64,000 nt of DNA from Pandoraea norimbergensis. Its GTDB lineage: Bacteria; Pseudomonadota; Gammaproteobacteria; Burkholderiales; Burkholderiaceae. Where the stretch lies: contig NZ_CP013480.3 of NCBI RefSeq assembly GCF_001465545.3, forward strand, positions 3,410,001-3,474,000, written 5' to 3'. Position numbers and translations under genes: made by a program. The notes under the pieces were generated by a model. It was given only the letters and a program-made list of their open reading frames with translations, did no database searches and was not told where the DNA came from. Positions 1 to 7,712 of the stretch are shown here, in pieces. Every line of letters starts with the position of its first letter. The first letter of the stretch is position 1.

Positions 1-438
1 GCCGACAACCATCATCCAAGCACCGCCGTCGCACTCGAAGACAGCGAACTCTGCATTGCCCGCTTTGGCGAACTGGAGACGCTCTCGCGTCAGGTGCCCA
101 CGCTGCAACGTCAGATGCACCGCTTGATGAGCCAGGAAATCCGCAACGAACACCAGCAGTTGCTCGCGCTGGGCACCATGCGCGCCGAAGAGCGTCTGGC
201 CGTGTTCCTGCTTAACCTGTCGGAGCGTCTGGCCGCACGCGGCTACGCGGCCAACGAATTCGTGCTGCGCATGAGCCGCGAGGAAATCGGCAGCTTCCTC
301 GGTCTCAAGCTCGAGACCGTGAGCCGGCTGTTCTCCCGCTTTGCCCAGAACGGCATGATCGAAATCCGCCAGCGCCACGTCAAGATCATCGACGCCACCG
401 CCCTGCGCACCCTAGCAGGCGCCCCCTCGGCCTGCTAA
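1..438 (+). CDS. fnr: FNR/CRP-family transcriptional regulator, C-terminal part (5' end outside window)
   Basis: Frame 1 is open from the first base, so the gene starts upstream of the window; 145 residues are visible. They hold the end of the cyclic-nucleotide-like sensor domain (a dipped ALEDSELC stretch near the start), the long dimerisation helix (about residues 25-60) and a CRP-type helix-turn-helix near residues 95-125, with MSREEIGSFLGLKLETVSR as the recognition region. The ETVSR core matches FNR-type DNA-reading helices. FNR proteins sense oxygen through an N-terminal iron-sulfur cluster and switch anaerobic genes; the cysteine-bearing N terminus is not visible, so FNR rather than another CRP/FNR member is an inference. 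It ends in TAA at 436-438 with no clear terminator after it. Confidence 0.85.
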   Translation, partial: ADNHHPSTAVALEDSELCIARFGELETLSRQVPTLQRQMHRLMSQEIRNEHQQLLALGTMRAEERLAVFLLNLSERLAARGYAANEFVLRMSREEIGSFLGLKLETVSRLFSRFAQNGMIEIRQRHVKIIDATALRTLAGAPSAC

Positions 439-662
439 GACCGGCTTGCGTGCATAACCGATAAGCTACCGGTCGGCCGGCTCGCCCGCCTTGCGCCAGA
501 TCAAGAGTCGCGTGACGTCGATAACGGCGCACGCGATTCGACACACAGGCCGGGCGCGGCTCTGGCAAGCGTTCGACAAGCCCGGGCAAACCCTCCATAA
601 TCGGCGCGTTCGCCGTGCCGCCACCTGTGGTCCGGCGCATCACCCCGTCGGAGGCCGCCGTT

Positions 663-1097
663 ATGCCCGCAGCCATTTTTCTGAGTCCGGAAGACGCCGA
701 GCACGCTTATTACGAAGCGCTTCGTGCCGGTGACATCGATGTCCTGATGAACGTGTGGTCGGAAGACGAGGAGATCGTCTGCATTCATCCGGCCGGTCCG
801 CGCCACGTCGGCCCCGCGGCCGTGCGCACGAGCTGGCGTCAGATTCTGTCCAAGGGCGGCCTGCAATTGGCCGTCAGTCATCTTCAGGTCGCACACAATC
901 CGCTGTGCGCCGTCCATAACGTTCTGGAACAGATTCTGGTGGAAACGCATCCCGAAGCGCGCTACGCATTCGTGCTGGCCACCAACGTCTATCTCAAGGA
1001 AGCCGACGGCTGGCGCCTCGCGCTTCACCACGCAAGCCCCGCCATCGGCCACGAAGACACTCGCTCACCGACGTCCCACTCGCATCGCCTGCATTGA
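663..1097 (+). CDS. NTF2/SnoaL-like protein (nuclear transport factor 2 fold)
   Basis: A 144-residue protein. The ATG at 663 is preferred over an in-frame one at 615 because a GGAGG lies about eight bases upstream of it. The N-terminal half has the helix-rich pattern of the NTF2 fold (AEHAYYEALRAGDIDVLMNV, then SEDEEIVCIHPAGPRHVG), followed by beta strands ending in DGWRLALHHASP. This matches the small stand-alone SnoaL-like/ketosteroid-isomerase-fold proteins common next to regulators in Burkholderiales. These proteins bind small ligands or dimerise; no substrate can be read from the sequence. It sits about 220 bp after the FNR-type gene and may be expressed alone. Confidence 0.75.
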   Translation: MPAAIFLSPEDAEHAYYEALRAGDIDVLMNVWSEDEEIVCIHPAGPRHVGPAAVRTSWRQILSKGGLQLAVSHLQVAHNPLCAVHNVLEQILVETHPEARYAFVLATNVYLKEADGWRLALHHASPAIGHEDTRSPTSHSHRLH

Positions 1098-1187
1098 CTT
1101 CGGCTGCATCGGGTCGGCTGCATTAGGTCACACAGACGACATCACTCAACGGCTCGCCGATGAGCGTCGCGCCCCTGCCTCTGAAGC

Positions 1188-2132
1188 TCACACGGTGGTG
1201 CCGGTACCGGCAGGCCCCTCTAGCGCATCGTCTTGCACGTCCCAATAAGGCGTGGGACCGAAGCGTGCTTGAAGGAAATCAATCAGCGCGTGCGTCTTCG
1301 GCGGCACGAAAGCGCGGCTCGGATACACCGCCCAGATCGCGACTTCGTCGGCGAGCGGGTACGCCGATAGCACCGGCACCAGCTCACCGCGGCGCAGGTA
1401 AGCCCCGATATCCCACGTCGACTTGGGGGCAATGCCCAGCCCCGCCACCACGGCGTCGCGCAGCACTTCGCCGTTATCGGACGACAGCCGCCCCGTCACG
1501 CGCACGCTGAGCGCGCCCCCGGATGTCATGAACCGCCAGTCACGCTGATCGCCCAGCGTCAGGCAATCGTGACTGGCCAGATCGCCGGGGTGTTTCGGTG
1601 CGCCGCGGGCCGCGAGGTAGGCCGGTGAAGCACACAACACGCGCCGATTGGGCGCGAGCTTGCGTGCGACCAGCGTCGAATCACGCAACGCCCCCACGCG
1701 AATCGCCAGATCCACGCCCTCCTCGATCAGATCGACCACCCGATCGGTCAAACGGAAATCCAGAGAAATGCCCGGGTACTGCGCAAGAAACGCAGGTAGC
1801 GCCGGCGAAACGTGTTGCCGCCCGAACGACGAGGAACACGACACCCGCAGGCGTCCTTGGGGGGCGGCATGCCCCTGCCCAACCGACGCCAGCGCCTGCG
1901 CTTCGGCCATCAGCAACGCCTGCGCCTGTACGAGAAAAATATCGCCTTCCTGCGTGAGTGCCACCCGGCGCGTCGTACGATGAAACAAGCGCGCGCCGAG
2001 CACGGCTTCAAGTTGGGTAAGCCGTGTACTGGCCGCAGCCGGCGACAAACCGCGTTCGCGGCCCGCCGCGGACACATTTCCCAGCGCCGCCACTCGCACG
2101 AACAACGCGACCGTCTCGAGGTCCAACGACAT
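1188..2132 (-). CDS. LysR-family transcriptional regulator
   Basis: 314 residues, normal length for LysR. The N-terminal winged helix-turn-helix is clear (residues 1-60: LETVALFVRVAALGNVSAAG, then a LTQLEAVLGARLFHRTTRRV segment), followed by a linker helix and a periplasmic-binding-protein-like effector domain. The form is that of the PcaR/CrgA-type subgroup common in Burkholderiaceae (PAYLAARGAP, SHDCLTLGDQ). It is divergent from the quinone oxidoreductase gene at 2269 across a 136-bp gap that holds a palindrome (2180-2199). The likely role is to control that neighbour and itself, in the usual LysR arrangement; the inducer is unknown. Confidence 0.93.
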   Translation of the reverse strand: MSLDLETVALFVRVAALGNVSAAGRERGLSPAAASTRLTQLEAVLGARLFHRTTRRVALTQEGDIFLVQAQALLMAEAQALASVGQGHAAPQGRLRVSCSSSFGRQHVSPALPAFLAQYPGISLDFRLTDRVVDLIEEGVDLAIRVGALRDSTLVARKLAPNRRVLCASPAYLAARGAPKHPGDLASHDCLTLGDQRDWRFMTSGGALSVRVTGRLSSDNGEVLRDAVVAGLGIAPKSTWDIGAYLRRGELVPVLSAYPLADEVAIWAVYPSRAFVPPKTHALIDFLQARFGPTPYWDVQDDALEGPAGTGTTV

Positions 2133-2179
2133 TTATCGCCTTTTCAAAAAAATCTTTTCTGCATTATGCGGATTATCAA

Positions 2180-2199
2180 ATTAATCGACCAGTCGTAAT
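2180..2199. promoter_or_regulatory. Candidate LysR operator in divergent intergenic region
   Basis: An imperfect palindrome, ATTA-AT-CGAC-CA-GTCG-TAAT, lies midway between the divergent LysR gene and the oxidoreductase gene. LysR proteins typically bind T-N11-A palindromes between divergent genes. This is inference from position and symmetry only. Confidence 0.45.
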
Positions 2200-2268
2200 C
2201 TCTCGTCATCATGGTCGGCGCTGGCTAGCCACTGCGCAAAGCGCCTCGCCCTTTCAAGGAGAAAACAG

Positions 2269-3285
2269 ATGAAAGCTGTCGGATTGACCCGTTACCTCCC
2301 CATCGACGACCCCAAGTCGCTCGAAGACATTGAACTGCCTACGCCGACCCCGGCGGGCCGTGACCTGCTGGTCAAGGTCGAGGCAATTTCTGTGAACCCG
2401 GTCGACACGAAGGTCCGTGCCCCGAAAGACCGGGTGGAAGACGCGCCGCGTGTACTCGGCTGGGACGCAGCGGGCACCGTCGCCGCCGTTGGCCCCGACG
2501 TCACGCTCTTCAAGGTCGGCGACCCGGTGTACTACGCGGGCAGCATCACGCGCCCGGGCGCCAACAGTGAATTCCATTTGGTGGATGAGCGCATCGTCGG
2601 CCACATGCCGGCGTCGCTCGACTTTGCGAATGCCGCGGCGCTGCCGCTCACGACCATCACTGCTTGGGAAGGCCTGTTCGACCGCCTCGGCATCGCACCG
2701 GACGGCAGCGACGAAGGCAAATCGATCCTGATCGTGGGCGGCGCCGGGGGTGTCGGATCGATTGCGATTCAACTGGCCCGCCGTCTTGCCCGGTTGAATA
2801 TCGTGGCGACTGCCTCGCGCCCCGAGTCTGCCGACTGGTGCCGTCAGTTGGGCGCCCAAAACGTGATCGATCACTATCAGGACATCCCGTCGCAACTGCA
2901 AGCGCTCGGCTTGCGTCATGTGGATTTCGTGCTGTGCCTGAACGACACCGACAGGCATTTCCCTGCGTTGGCCGAAGCCGTCGCGCCGCAGGGCAAGATC
3001 TGCTCGATCGTGGAGAATTCGGCGCCGCTGGAAGTCGGTCTGCTCAAGAGCAAGAGCGCCACGTTCGTGTGGGAGTTCATGTTCACGCGGGCGATGTTCG
3101 AAACGCCCGACATGATTGCGCAGCACAAGCTGCTGACCGAAGTGGCGCGACTGGTCGATGCGGGCACGTTGCGCACGACCGTCGGTGAAGTGCTTGGCCC
3201 GATCAATGCGGTGAACCTGCGCCGTGCGCATGCGCAGTTGGAAGGCGGACGTACTATCGGGAAGCTGGTGCTGGCAGGATTCTGA
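2269..3285 (+). CDS. Zinc-independent MDR oxidoreductase (NADPH:quinone reductase-like)
   Basis: 338 residues of the medium-chain dehydrogenase/reductase superfamily. An N-terminal GroES-like domain contains VNPVDTKVRA and the VLGWDAAGTVAAVG stretch. A Rossmann domain follows with the nucleotide loop GGAGGVGSIAIQLARR at about residue 165. The cysteine/histidine ligands of the catalytic zinc are absent, as in quinone oxidoreductases, although databases often label this subgroup 'zinc-binding alcohol dehydrogenase family'. AAGGAGAAAACAG precedes the ATG. It is divergent from the LysR gene and ends in a strong bidirectional terminator. The probable reaction is NADPH-dependent reduction of quinones or enones; the substrate is not predictable. 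Confidence 0.88.
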   Translation: MKAVGLTRYLPIDDPKSLEDIELPTPTPAGRDLLVKVEAISVNPVDTKVRAPKDRVEDAPRVLGWDAAGTVAAVGPDVTLFKVGDPVYYAGSITRPGANSEFHLVDERIVGHMPASLDFANAAALPLTTITAWEGLFDRLGIAPDGSDEGKSILIVGGAGGVGSIAIQLARRLARLNIVATASRPESADWCRQLGAQNVIDHYQDIPSQLQALGLRHVDFVLCLNDTDRHFPALAEAVAPQGKICSIVENSAPLEVGLLKSKSATFVWEFMFTRAMFETPDMIAQHKLLTEVARLVDAGTLRTTVGEVLGPINAVNLRRAHAQLEGGRTIGKLVLAGF

Positions 3286-3304
3286 GCCCGGTATCCGATA
3301 AAAA

Positions 3305-3342
3305 GAAAGGCGTTTGCGCACAATTGCGCAGACGCCTTTTTT
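3305..3342. terminator. Bidirectional rho-independent terminator
   Basis: A long stem (AAAGGCGTTTGCGC paired with GCGCAGACGCCTTTT, loop ACAATT region) with an A-run on one side and a T-run on the other. It lies between convergent genes, the oxidoreductase (+) and the CinA-like gene (-), and can serve both. Confidence 0.9.
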
Positions 3343-3385
3343 GCATCCTGATCGCAACAACGCGCGGGCACCCGGCCCGCCCGCC

Positions 3386-4225
3386 TTACTTCGTCGTCGG
3401 CACCGTCCCTTCAGGCAACGCCACCGCTTCGGCCGGATGGATGATCTCGCCGCCCAGCGCGTTCACGCCGGCCACCAGCCGCTCGAAAGCTGCGCCAACC
3501 TGCGCCGGGTCGCCCTTCACCCCGAGATCGATGTGTCGCCGTGCGTAGACCGCCCCGCGCTCCGCATCGCCCACGCTCGGCAGGCTGAAGACCTTGATGC
3601 CGTCATATTCGGCCTCGATGGCTTCCATCAGCGGCGTCAGCGTCGATTCCGCCAGCCCGAACACCAGCACCGAGCGCTCGGCGTGGCGCGTGAGATGGTG
3701 CAACTGGGTGTAATACGTGTCGAGCACCCACGCCATCATCGGCCACGCCATCACCGGGAAACCCGGCATGAAGTGGTGTTGTTCGACCGAAAAACCGGGA
3801 ATCTTGTTGTACGGATTGGGCAGGATGCGCGCACCGACCGGAAACTCGCCCATCTTCAGACGATGGCGGTTGTCGGGGTTCGTCATGTCCGCGCGGCCGT
3901 CGCTGCTCGTATCCGCAATGCGCTCCATGATGAGCGCCTCGGCTTCCGGCGTGAGCGCCAGCGGCACGTTGAGCGCCGCCGCCGCGCACTGACGCGTGTG
4001 GTCGTCGGGGGTGGCGCCGATGCCGCCGGTCACGAACACGACGTCGTCGGTCGCGAGCGTACGGCGCAGCGTGGCCGTGATGCGCTCGGGATCGTCGCCC
4101 ACATATTCGGCCCAGTCCAGTTGCATGCCGCGCTCGGCGAGCAACTCGATGATCTTGGGCAGGTGCTTGTCGTGGCGACGACCGGAGAGGATTTCGTCGC
4201 CGATGATGATGATGCCGACCGCCAT
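3386..4225 (-). CDS. CinA/MoCF-domain protein (competence/damage-inducible protein A family, molybdopterin-binding fold)
   Basis: 279 residues from the ATG at 4225, chosen because AAAGGAAGC precedes it and the protein then opens with the family's MAVGIIIIGDEILSGRR. Upstream in-frame sequence is low-complexity and basic and unlikely to be translated. The single MoCF-like domain shows GDEILSG, VFVTGGIGATPDD and an FPVGARILPNPYNKIPGF stretch; the C-terminal CinA deamidase domain is missing, so this is the short form. Long CinA proteins act in nicotinamide mononucleotide recycling; the role of the short form is not established. The 203-bp gap to the EI24 gene upstream makes it the last gene of a possible run. 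Confidence 0.85.
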   Translation of the reverse strand: MAVGIIIIGDEILSGRRHDKHLPKIIELLAERGMQLDWAEYVGDDPERITATLRRTLATDDVVFVTGGIGATPDDHTRQCAAAALNVPLALTPEAEALIMERIADTSSDGRADMTNPDNRHRLKMGEFPVGARILPNPYNKIPGFSVEQHHFMPGFPVMAWPMMAWVLDTYYTQLHHLTRHAERSVLVFGLAESTLTPLMEAIEAEYDGIKVFSLPSVGDAERGAVYARRHIDLGVKGDPAQVGAAFERLVAGVNALGGEIIHPAEAVALPEGTVPTTK

Positions 4226-4428
4226 GATGCTTCCTTTGTGTTGTCTTGCCGACGCGCTCGCGCTGCTCGTTTTGCCCGATGCAGCGCGCCGCCGGCGCTT
4301 GGGGGAGGGTCTTGAATCCGGACCGCGGCCGCCCCGGCCCACTGGACGTCCGCAGATCAACGATTGTGCCACTTTCGCAGCGAATCGTTACAGCACTTGC
4401 TCACGGGCAGCGCGCGCTCACCACCCCG

Positions 4429-5361
4429 TCACCGCCCGTCCGGCGGCGGCAGCAAGGGCGACGTGCCCGAGCTGCCCGCAGCACCCGCTGCATCGCCACT
4501 TTTGTGCGTCAGCGCCGTGGCGGCCGGCAGCACAGTGCCGTGAAGCGTCGGCTCATGATGGGCGGCCTCTTCGATGCGCAACCGCGAGAGCGCGCGCAAA
4601 CAGTAATGCGCGAACCACAGCGCCGAGAACACGAAGATCACCACGTACAGCCAGATCGCCAGCAACGCGATAACCGGGAACAGCACGATCATGATGACCG
4701 ACGACACCCACAGCAGCGTGGGCAACGAGCCCAGCAGACCGGTCGCCACGCCGATCACCAGCAGCGGCAGGCGTCGCTCGCGCACGATACGCTTGCGCTC
4801 CTCGGCACTCGCGTGAAACGCCAGCGCGTCGTAAGTCATGACCCGATACGTCAGCCAGCCCCAAAGTAGCGGCGGCACGATCGCAAAGAACGGCGGCACG
4901 AGCCACAGCGGCAACGTCACGAGCGCAGCGACGAGGAAGATGACCGTAGCGCCCAGCGACTGGCCGAGACTGCCCCAGAACGAGCCGCCTTTGCGCGCCT
5001 CCAGATGGATGAAGTGCCGGCGCGACAAATGCCGCAACACGGCCGGCATCGACCAGCCCGCGATCAGCAGCAGCGCGGTGACGACGATCAACGGCACGAG
5101 CAGCGCGACGAGAATGAACGGGGCGAGCGCCATGCGCACGCTATCTACGCCAAAGTAGCCGAAGAACCGGTAAATCCACTGCGTGAACTGCCACTGCTCA
5201 AGCCACAGCCGCAGAAAATCGGTGAACGGCTCCCAGCCGAACCAGATGACGGCCCCCCAGATCAGGCCGGAAACAAAAAAGGGCATCGCGGTGAGCCACA
5301 ACATGCGCGGGTGCAGCAGGCTCACGAGCGCGCGGCCAAGCGCGCGAAGAATATCGTTCAT
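4429..5361 (-). CDS. EI24-domain integral membrane protein
   Basis: 310 residues with about five to six hydrophobic segments (roughly 20-42, 78-102, 138-165, 199-225 and 228-250), and the opening MNDILRALGRALVSLLHPRM is typical of bacterial EI24/CysZ-like proteins. CysZ members move sulfate; the function of this subgroup is unknown. The C-terminal 50 residues are polar and low-complexity. The start ATG overlaps the stop of the sterol-desaturase gene by 4 bp (ATGA), so the two are translationally coupled. EI24 followed by a CinA-like gene is a recurring order in Burkholderiales (general knowledge). Confidence 0.85.
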   Translation of the reverse strand: MNDILRALGRALVSLLHPRMLWLTAMPFFVSGLIWGAVIWFGWEPFTDFLRLWLEQWQFTQWIYRFFGYFGVDSVRMALAPFILVALLVPLIVVTALLLIAGWSMPAVLRHLSRRHFIHLEARKGGSFWGSLGQSLGATVIFLVAALVTLPLWLVPPFFAIVPPLLWGWLTYRVMTYDALAFHASAEERKRIVRERRLPLLVIGVATGLLGSLPTLLWVSSVIMIVLFPVIALLAIWLYVVIFVFSALWFAHYCLRALSRLRIEEAAHHEPTLHGTVLPAATALTHKSGDAAGAAGSSGTSPLLPPPDGR

Positions 5362-6434
5362 GCAGATTCGGTGCGGTCAGTACGGGAAGCGGGTGGACGA
5401 CCCTCGCGGTCATTACGACCATCGGGGCCATTAGTGACATTGGGACCATTCCGGCGAGTCGGTCGCAGACTTCTGGCCATGCGTTTGAGACCGAGCCACT
5501 GCTGGGCCCAGAACCCTTCGCCATAGTCGGTCGAGCGGCCGGCCGGCGGCGGCAGTTGATCGCGAATGCCGGTCGCCACGGCGGCCGATGAAAAGTCTGC
5601 TGTTCGAAACGCCATATCCCACCAAGGGAACAGCACGCCGAAATTACAGCCGCGATGGCGCCCCTCATGCCCGGCGCCGATGGCGTGATGGCGCCGATGG
5701 AACGTCGGGCTCACGAGCAACCGCTCACCCAGCCACCCGAAGCGCAGGCGGGTATTCGCGTGCTGCAAGCTTTGCAGCCATTCCGACACGGCCACAAGCA
5801 GCACGAACTGCACCGGGCTCACGCCGATCAGGATCGCGATGGTCGCAAAAAACGCGGCCTTGATCAGATCGTCGAGCAAATGGTTGCGGTTATCCGTCCA
5901 GAGCGACATCTGCCGCTGGCTGTGATGCACCGCGTGCAGTGCCCACCACCATCGGAACGTGTGACCCCAGCGGTGATACCAGTAACCCGCAAAATCGAGG
6001 ATCAGGAGATAGATCAGAAAACTCGCCAGCGCGTGATCCGTCACCCCGGGCCAGACATTTTCCAGATTCAGATTGACGAAGCCCATCAGGCGCAGCCACG
6101 ACTGCAAGGCGTCGAAGAGCGGCCGGAACGCGAAGAAGAACACCAGATTGAACAGGCCGAGCCGGTGCACGAGCGTGTAGAGCACGTCCACACGCACGGC
6201 GCGCCTCTCGCGCCAGGCTTCAGCGGGTGCAATGGCCTCGAGCGGGCGCAGCAGCACCAGCATGAGCACAATCTGGAGAACGCCGATGAGGAAGAACTGC
6301 ACGGCGTCGTAAGCATCGTCGGCGAACGACATCAGCCCGGTGGCGAACAGCACGGGCTGCACGATGCGGGTATAGATCTCGGTCTGCGCCGCCGAGAAGG
6401 CGGCGTAGAAACCGTCGACCAGCGTTTCGAACAT
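5358..6434 (-). CDS. Sterol desaturase / fatty acid hydroxylase family membrane protein
   Basis: 358 residues with hydrophobic helices in the first 140 residues, then the di-iron histidine boxes of the superfamily: YHRWGH, a HAVHHS box (HxxHH) and FHRRHHAIG (HxxHH). These bind two irons for O2-dependent hydroxylation or desaturation of lipids in the membrane; the substrate cannot be assigned. The last 50 residues are a polar tail made of short N/G/R/D repeats, beyond the catalytic domain. It is the first gene of a coupled pair with the EI24 protein and lies 63 bp after a YncE-like gene. Confidence 0.88.
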   Translation of the reverse strand: MFETLVDGFYAAFSAAQTEIYTRIVQPVLFATGLMSFADDAYDAVQFFLIGVLQIVLMLVLLRPLEAIAPAEAWRERRAVRVDVLYTLVHRLGLFNLVFFFAFRPLFDALQSWLRLMGFVNLNLENVWPGVTDHALASFLIYLLILDFAGYWYHRWGHTFRWWWALHAVHHSQRQMSLWTDNRNHLLDDLIKAAFFATIAILIGVSPVQFVLLVAVSEWLQSLQHANTRLRFGWLGERLLVSPTFHRRHHAIGAGHEGRHRGCNFGVLFPWWDMAFRTADFSSAAVATGIRDQLPPPAGRSTDYGEGFWAQQWLGLKRMARSLRPTRRNGPNVTNGPDGRNDREGRPPASRTDRTESA

Positions 6435-6497
6435 GGAGCGGGGCCGGGCGTCACGGGGACGCCCGGTCAGAGAAGCCGTTGCGGCAATGCCCCGATG

Positions 6498-7508
6498 TTA
6501 CAGCACCGGCGCACGGTCGTAGAAGTAGATCCCATGGGGGGAACGACCGACCGGAATGGTGTTGATCAGCTTGCGCGACGCGAGGTCGATGATGCCGACC
6601 TTGCGCGCCCAGCGAAACGTCACCCACAGCGTCTTGCGGTCGGCTGAGAGCTCCATGTCGTCAGGCCCCGGCAGCAGGCCGGTGATATCGCCCACGTTGG
6701 TGAGCGCGTCCTGATCGATGATGCTGATCGTGCTCGACACACGGTTCGAAATCAGCACGTGCTTGCCGTCGGCCAGCGAACGGAAGTTGTGCGCGCCCTT
6801 ACCCGTCGGGATCGTCTTCACGACCTTCTGGTTGCGCCAGTCCACCACGGCCGCGTAATCGGCACCGGTCATGCCCACCAGCAAGTACTTGTCGCCGGGC
6901 GTGAGCCACACCCCTGCCGGGCTGTCGCCGACCTTCATCTTCCAGATCACTTTCTGGCTGGCGAGGTCGATAGCCGCCACTTCGTTCGACTCTTGCAGCG
7001 AGATGAAAACGAGCTTGCTGTCTTGCGTGAAGACCAGGTGGCTCGGCATCTTCTTGAGCGGGATGCGCGACGCCACCGTCAGATTCTTACCGTCGAACTT
7101 GTAGACGTCCACGCGATCCAGACGCAAACCGTTGGCGACAAACCACTTCTTGTCCGGCGAAAAACCGATCTGATACGGGTCTTCGATGTTCTCGATCTTG
7201 CGTTGAATCTGACCGGTCTTCGGGTCGAGGAACACGAGGTTGTTGCCCACCGAGTTCGCCACGATGAGCGACTGGTTGTCAGGGGTCGCCATCAGGTGAT
7301 GCGGTTCCTTGCCGACCGGGAACGTCTGGATGACCTTCTGGCTGGTCTTGTCGATCAGGCTGACGCTGGCGTCGCCGGAATTGAGCACCACCACCACGCC
7401 GTCCGGCACCGCTGCCGGCGCGGCCGGTGCTGCCACGGCCACCGGCCCGGCAAGCGCCGTGAGACCGAAGGAAGCAGCCAGACTGGCGGCGATCAGGAAT
7501 TTACGCAT
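6498..7508 (-). CDS. Secreted YncE-like YVTN beta-propeller protein
   Basis: 336 residues. A Sec signal peptide (MRKFLIAASLAASFGLTALA, then an alanine/proline stretch to about residue 36) leads to a series of about 42-residue repeats of the YVTN type: VVVLNSGDASVSLIDKTSQK, IVANSVGNNLVFLDPKTGQ, then VFISLQESNEVAAIDLASQK and ISNRVSSTISIIDQ. These fold as a seven-blade propeller. Family members are periplasmic, some bind DNA or metal-uptake partners, and most are uncharacterised. It faces the hrpA gene upstream with a 204-bp gap and may be co-transcribed with the desaturase below. Confidence 0.88.
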   Translation of the reverse strand: MRKFLIAASLAASFGLTALAGPVAVAAPAAPAAVPDGVVVVLNSGDASVSLIDKTSQKVIQTFPVGKEPHHLMATPDNQSLIVANSVGNNLVFLDPKTGQIQRKIENIEDPYQIGFSPDKKWFVANGLRLDRVDVYKFDGKNLTVASRIPLKKMPSHLVFTQDSKLVFISLQESNEVAAIDLASQKVIWKMKVGDSPAGVWLTPGDKYLLVGMTGADYAAVVDWRNQKVVKTIPTGKGAHNFRSLADGKHVLISNRVSSTISIIDQDALTNVGDITGLLPGPDDMELSADRKTLWVTFRWARKVGIIDLASRKLINTIPVGRSPHGIYFYDRAPVL

Positions 7509-7712
7509 TGCGAAATCTCTCGGGAAAAAAGAGTCACTGAAGAGTCTCTGCGAGGTCGCTGCGGGGCCATCGTCTGGCCACCGCAGCGTCGCGAAAAAGT
7601 TTCGCTATTGTAGGCTGGGAAATTGCCTAAGCGCGCGCCTCACCGGCGCTTTTTTGATCAGACGAAACAGTATCTCGACAGTTCCTGACGTAGCGCAAAC
7701 CGGCGCGGGCGA